This document shows, piece by piece, positions 14,403 through 14,933 of a stretch of DNA of 14,933 nt (its first letter is position 1; every line of letters begins with the position of its first letter). Below the pieces are notes generated by a model. The model did no database searches, had not been told where the DNA came from, and saw only the letters and a list, made by a program, of their open reading frames with translations. The position numbers and the translations under genes were made by a program. The stretch comes from Emcibacteraceae bacterium (GTDB lineage Bacteria; Pseudomonadota; Alphaproteobacteria; Sphingomonadales; Emcibacteraceae). The stretch covers positions 1 through 14,933 of the forward strand of contig JAESUD010000037.1 of the NCBI GenBank assembly GCA_016763335.1. The letters run 5' to 3'.

Positions 14403-14933
14403 TTATTCCGTATTTAGTCTAACGCTTTTCTCGTGAAACTGGATTTTACCTTCTTTGAAAAGCTTGCCGAGGGCTTTTTTGTAATTTCCTTTGCTTACAT
14501 GAAAAACCGCATTTATTTCATCTGGCGAACATTTATCGGTAAGGTGAGACTTACCACCATGCTCTTTTAAATGAGTAAGGATACGTTCGGATAATTCATC
14601 GCGCATTTCATAAGCAAGTTTTTGTAAAGTGATATTAATGCGTCCGTCTTCGCGCAGCTCACCGATATATCCTTTAAACTGGTCGCCGACATTAATAGGG
14701 CGAACGACATCATTGTTATGAATAAGGCCAAGATGGCTGCCGTTAATGACGGCCTTATATCCAAGGTCACTTCGACTTGCGATTAATAAGTCAACTTCTT
14801 GTCTAGCTTCAAAATTTTCCTGATTTTCTTCTTCAAGATGGCGGCTAAGGCGTGATGTAGCGGCAATTCTATCTGTCTTATCTATGAAAATGTAAACAAC
14901 ATAGCTGCGGTTTAATTCCATTGGTACTCGCTG
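14403..14933 (-). CDS. CvfB/YitL-like S1-domain RNA-binding protein, 5'-truncated by window edge
   Basis: This is the C-terminal part of a cytoplasmic RNA-binding protein related to CvfB/YitL, whose members have S1-like domains and a C-terminal winged helix and influence gene expression post-transcriptionally. Visible residues cover VVYIFIDKTDRIAATSRL (end of one S1-type domain), the conserved block EVDLLIASRSDLGYKAVING followed by LGLIHNNDV, an S1 domain with GYIGELREDGRINITLQ, and a winged-helix end with KALGKLFKEGKIQF. The ATG at 14921 is unlikely to be the start. The frame stays open to 14933, and in full-length relatives (about 280 residues) this methionine falls well inside the protein, after one or two S1 domains. 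The stop at 14403-14405 is 4 bp from the stop of the convergent transporter gene, leaving no room for a terminator. Confidence 0.85.
   Translation of the reverse strand, partial: QRVPMELNRSYVVYIFIDKTDRIAATSRLSRHLEEENQENFEARQEVDLLIASRSDLGYKAVINGSHLGLIHNNDVVRPINVGDQFKGYIGELREDGRINITLQKLAYEMRDELSERILTHLKEHGGKSHLTDKCSPDEINAVFHVSKGNYKKALGKLFKEGKIQFHEKSVRLNTE

Noticed and set aside
14922..14933. Treating the ATG at 14921 as the start of a complete 172-residue CvfB-like gene
   Set aside because: The frame is open to the window edge, and relatives carry one or two S1 domains before this point.

Overview
The window looks like chromosomal DNA of an AT-rich (by eye roughly 40% GC) Gram-negative proteobacterium. 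The evidence is a sigma-54/NtrC-type control region with an IHF-like site, a MacB-type exporter with a periplasmic adaptor, and a periplasmic solute-binding protein. The class cannot be fixed from the sequence alone; a marine alphaproteobacterium is a plausible guess. I see no mobile element, tRNA, rRNA or CRISPR array. Coding density is very high and no gene-free stretch exceeds about 165 bp.

Region A (1-6517, minus strand) is an export operon read right to left: a HlyD-type membrane-fusion adaptor, a LolD/MacB-type ATPase, and two tandem MacB/FtsX-type permeases. The second permease runs off the left edge. Region B (about 6533-6696) is the divergent control region, and it is the most informative non-coding part of the window. 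It holds a consensus -24/-12 sigma-54 promoter facing the export operon, a consensus-matching IHF site, and three TGTTCG-N4-CGAACA-type inverted repeats at upstream-activator distance. Region C (6697-9460, plus strand) encodes an NtrC-family response regulator and its membrane histidine kinase, overlapping by 11 bp. The simple reading is that the kinase phosphorylates the regulator, which binds the repeats, switches on the exporter from the sigma-54 promoter and probably damps its own promoter.

Region D (9470-14398) mixes transport and amino-acid catabolism. An OpuBA/ProV-type quaternary-amine importer ATPase follows the kinase by 9 bp. Its likely partner, a fused solute-binding/permease protein of OpuB type, lies about 2.7 kb downstream. 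Between them are an Lrp/AsnC regulator (minus strand) and a divergent two-gene operon: ornithine cyclodeaminase followed by a CtlX-like citrulline hydrolase. Together these two enzymes would turn citrulline into ornithine and then proline, with Lrp as the probable local regulator. The 5' end of the fused transporter gene is odd: an excellent signal peptide is encoded upstream of the first in-frame ATG but has no standard start codon unless one base is added.

Region E (14403-14933, minus strand) is the 3' part of a CvfB/YitL-like S1 RNA-binding protein gene whose beginning lies beyond the right edge.
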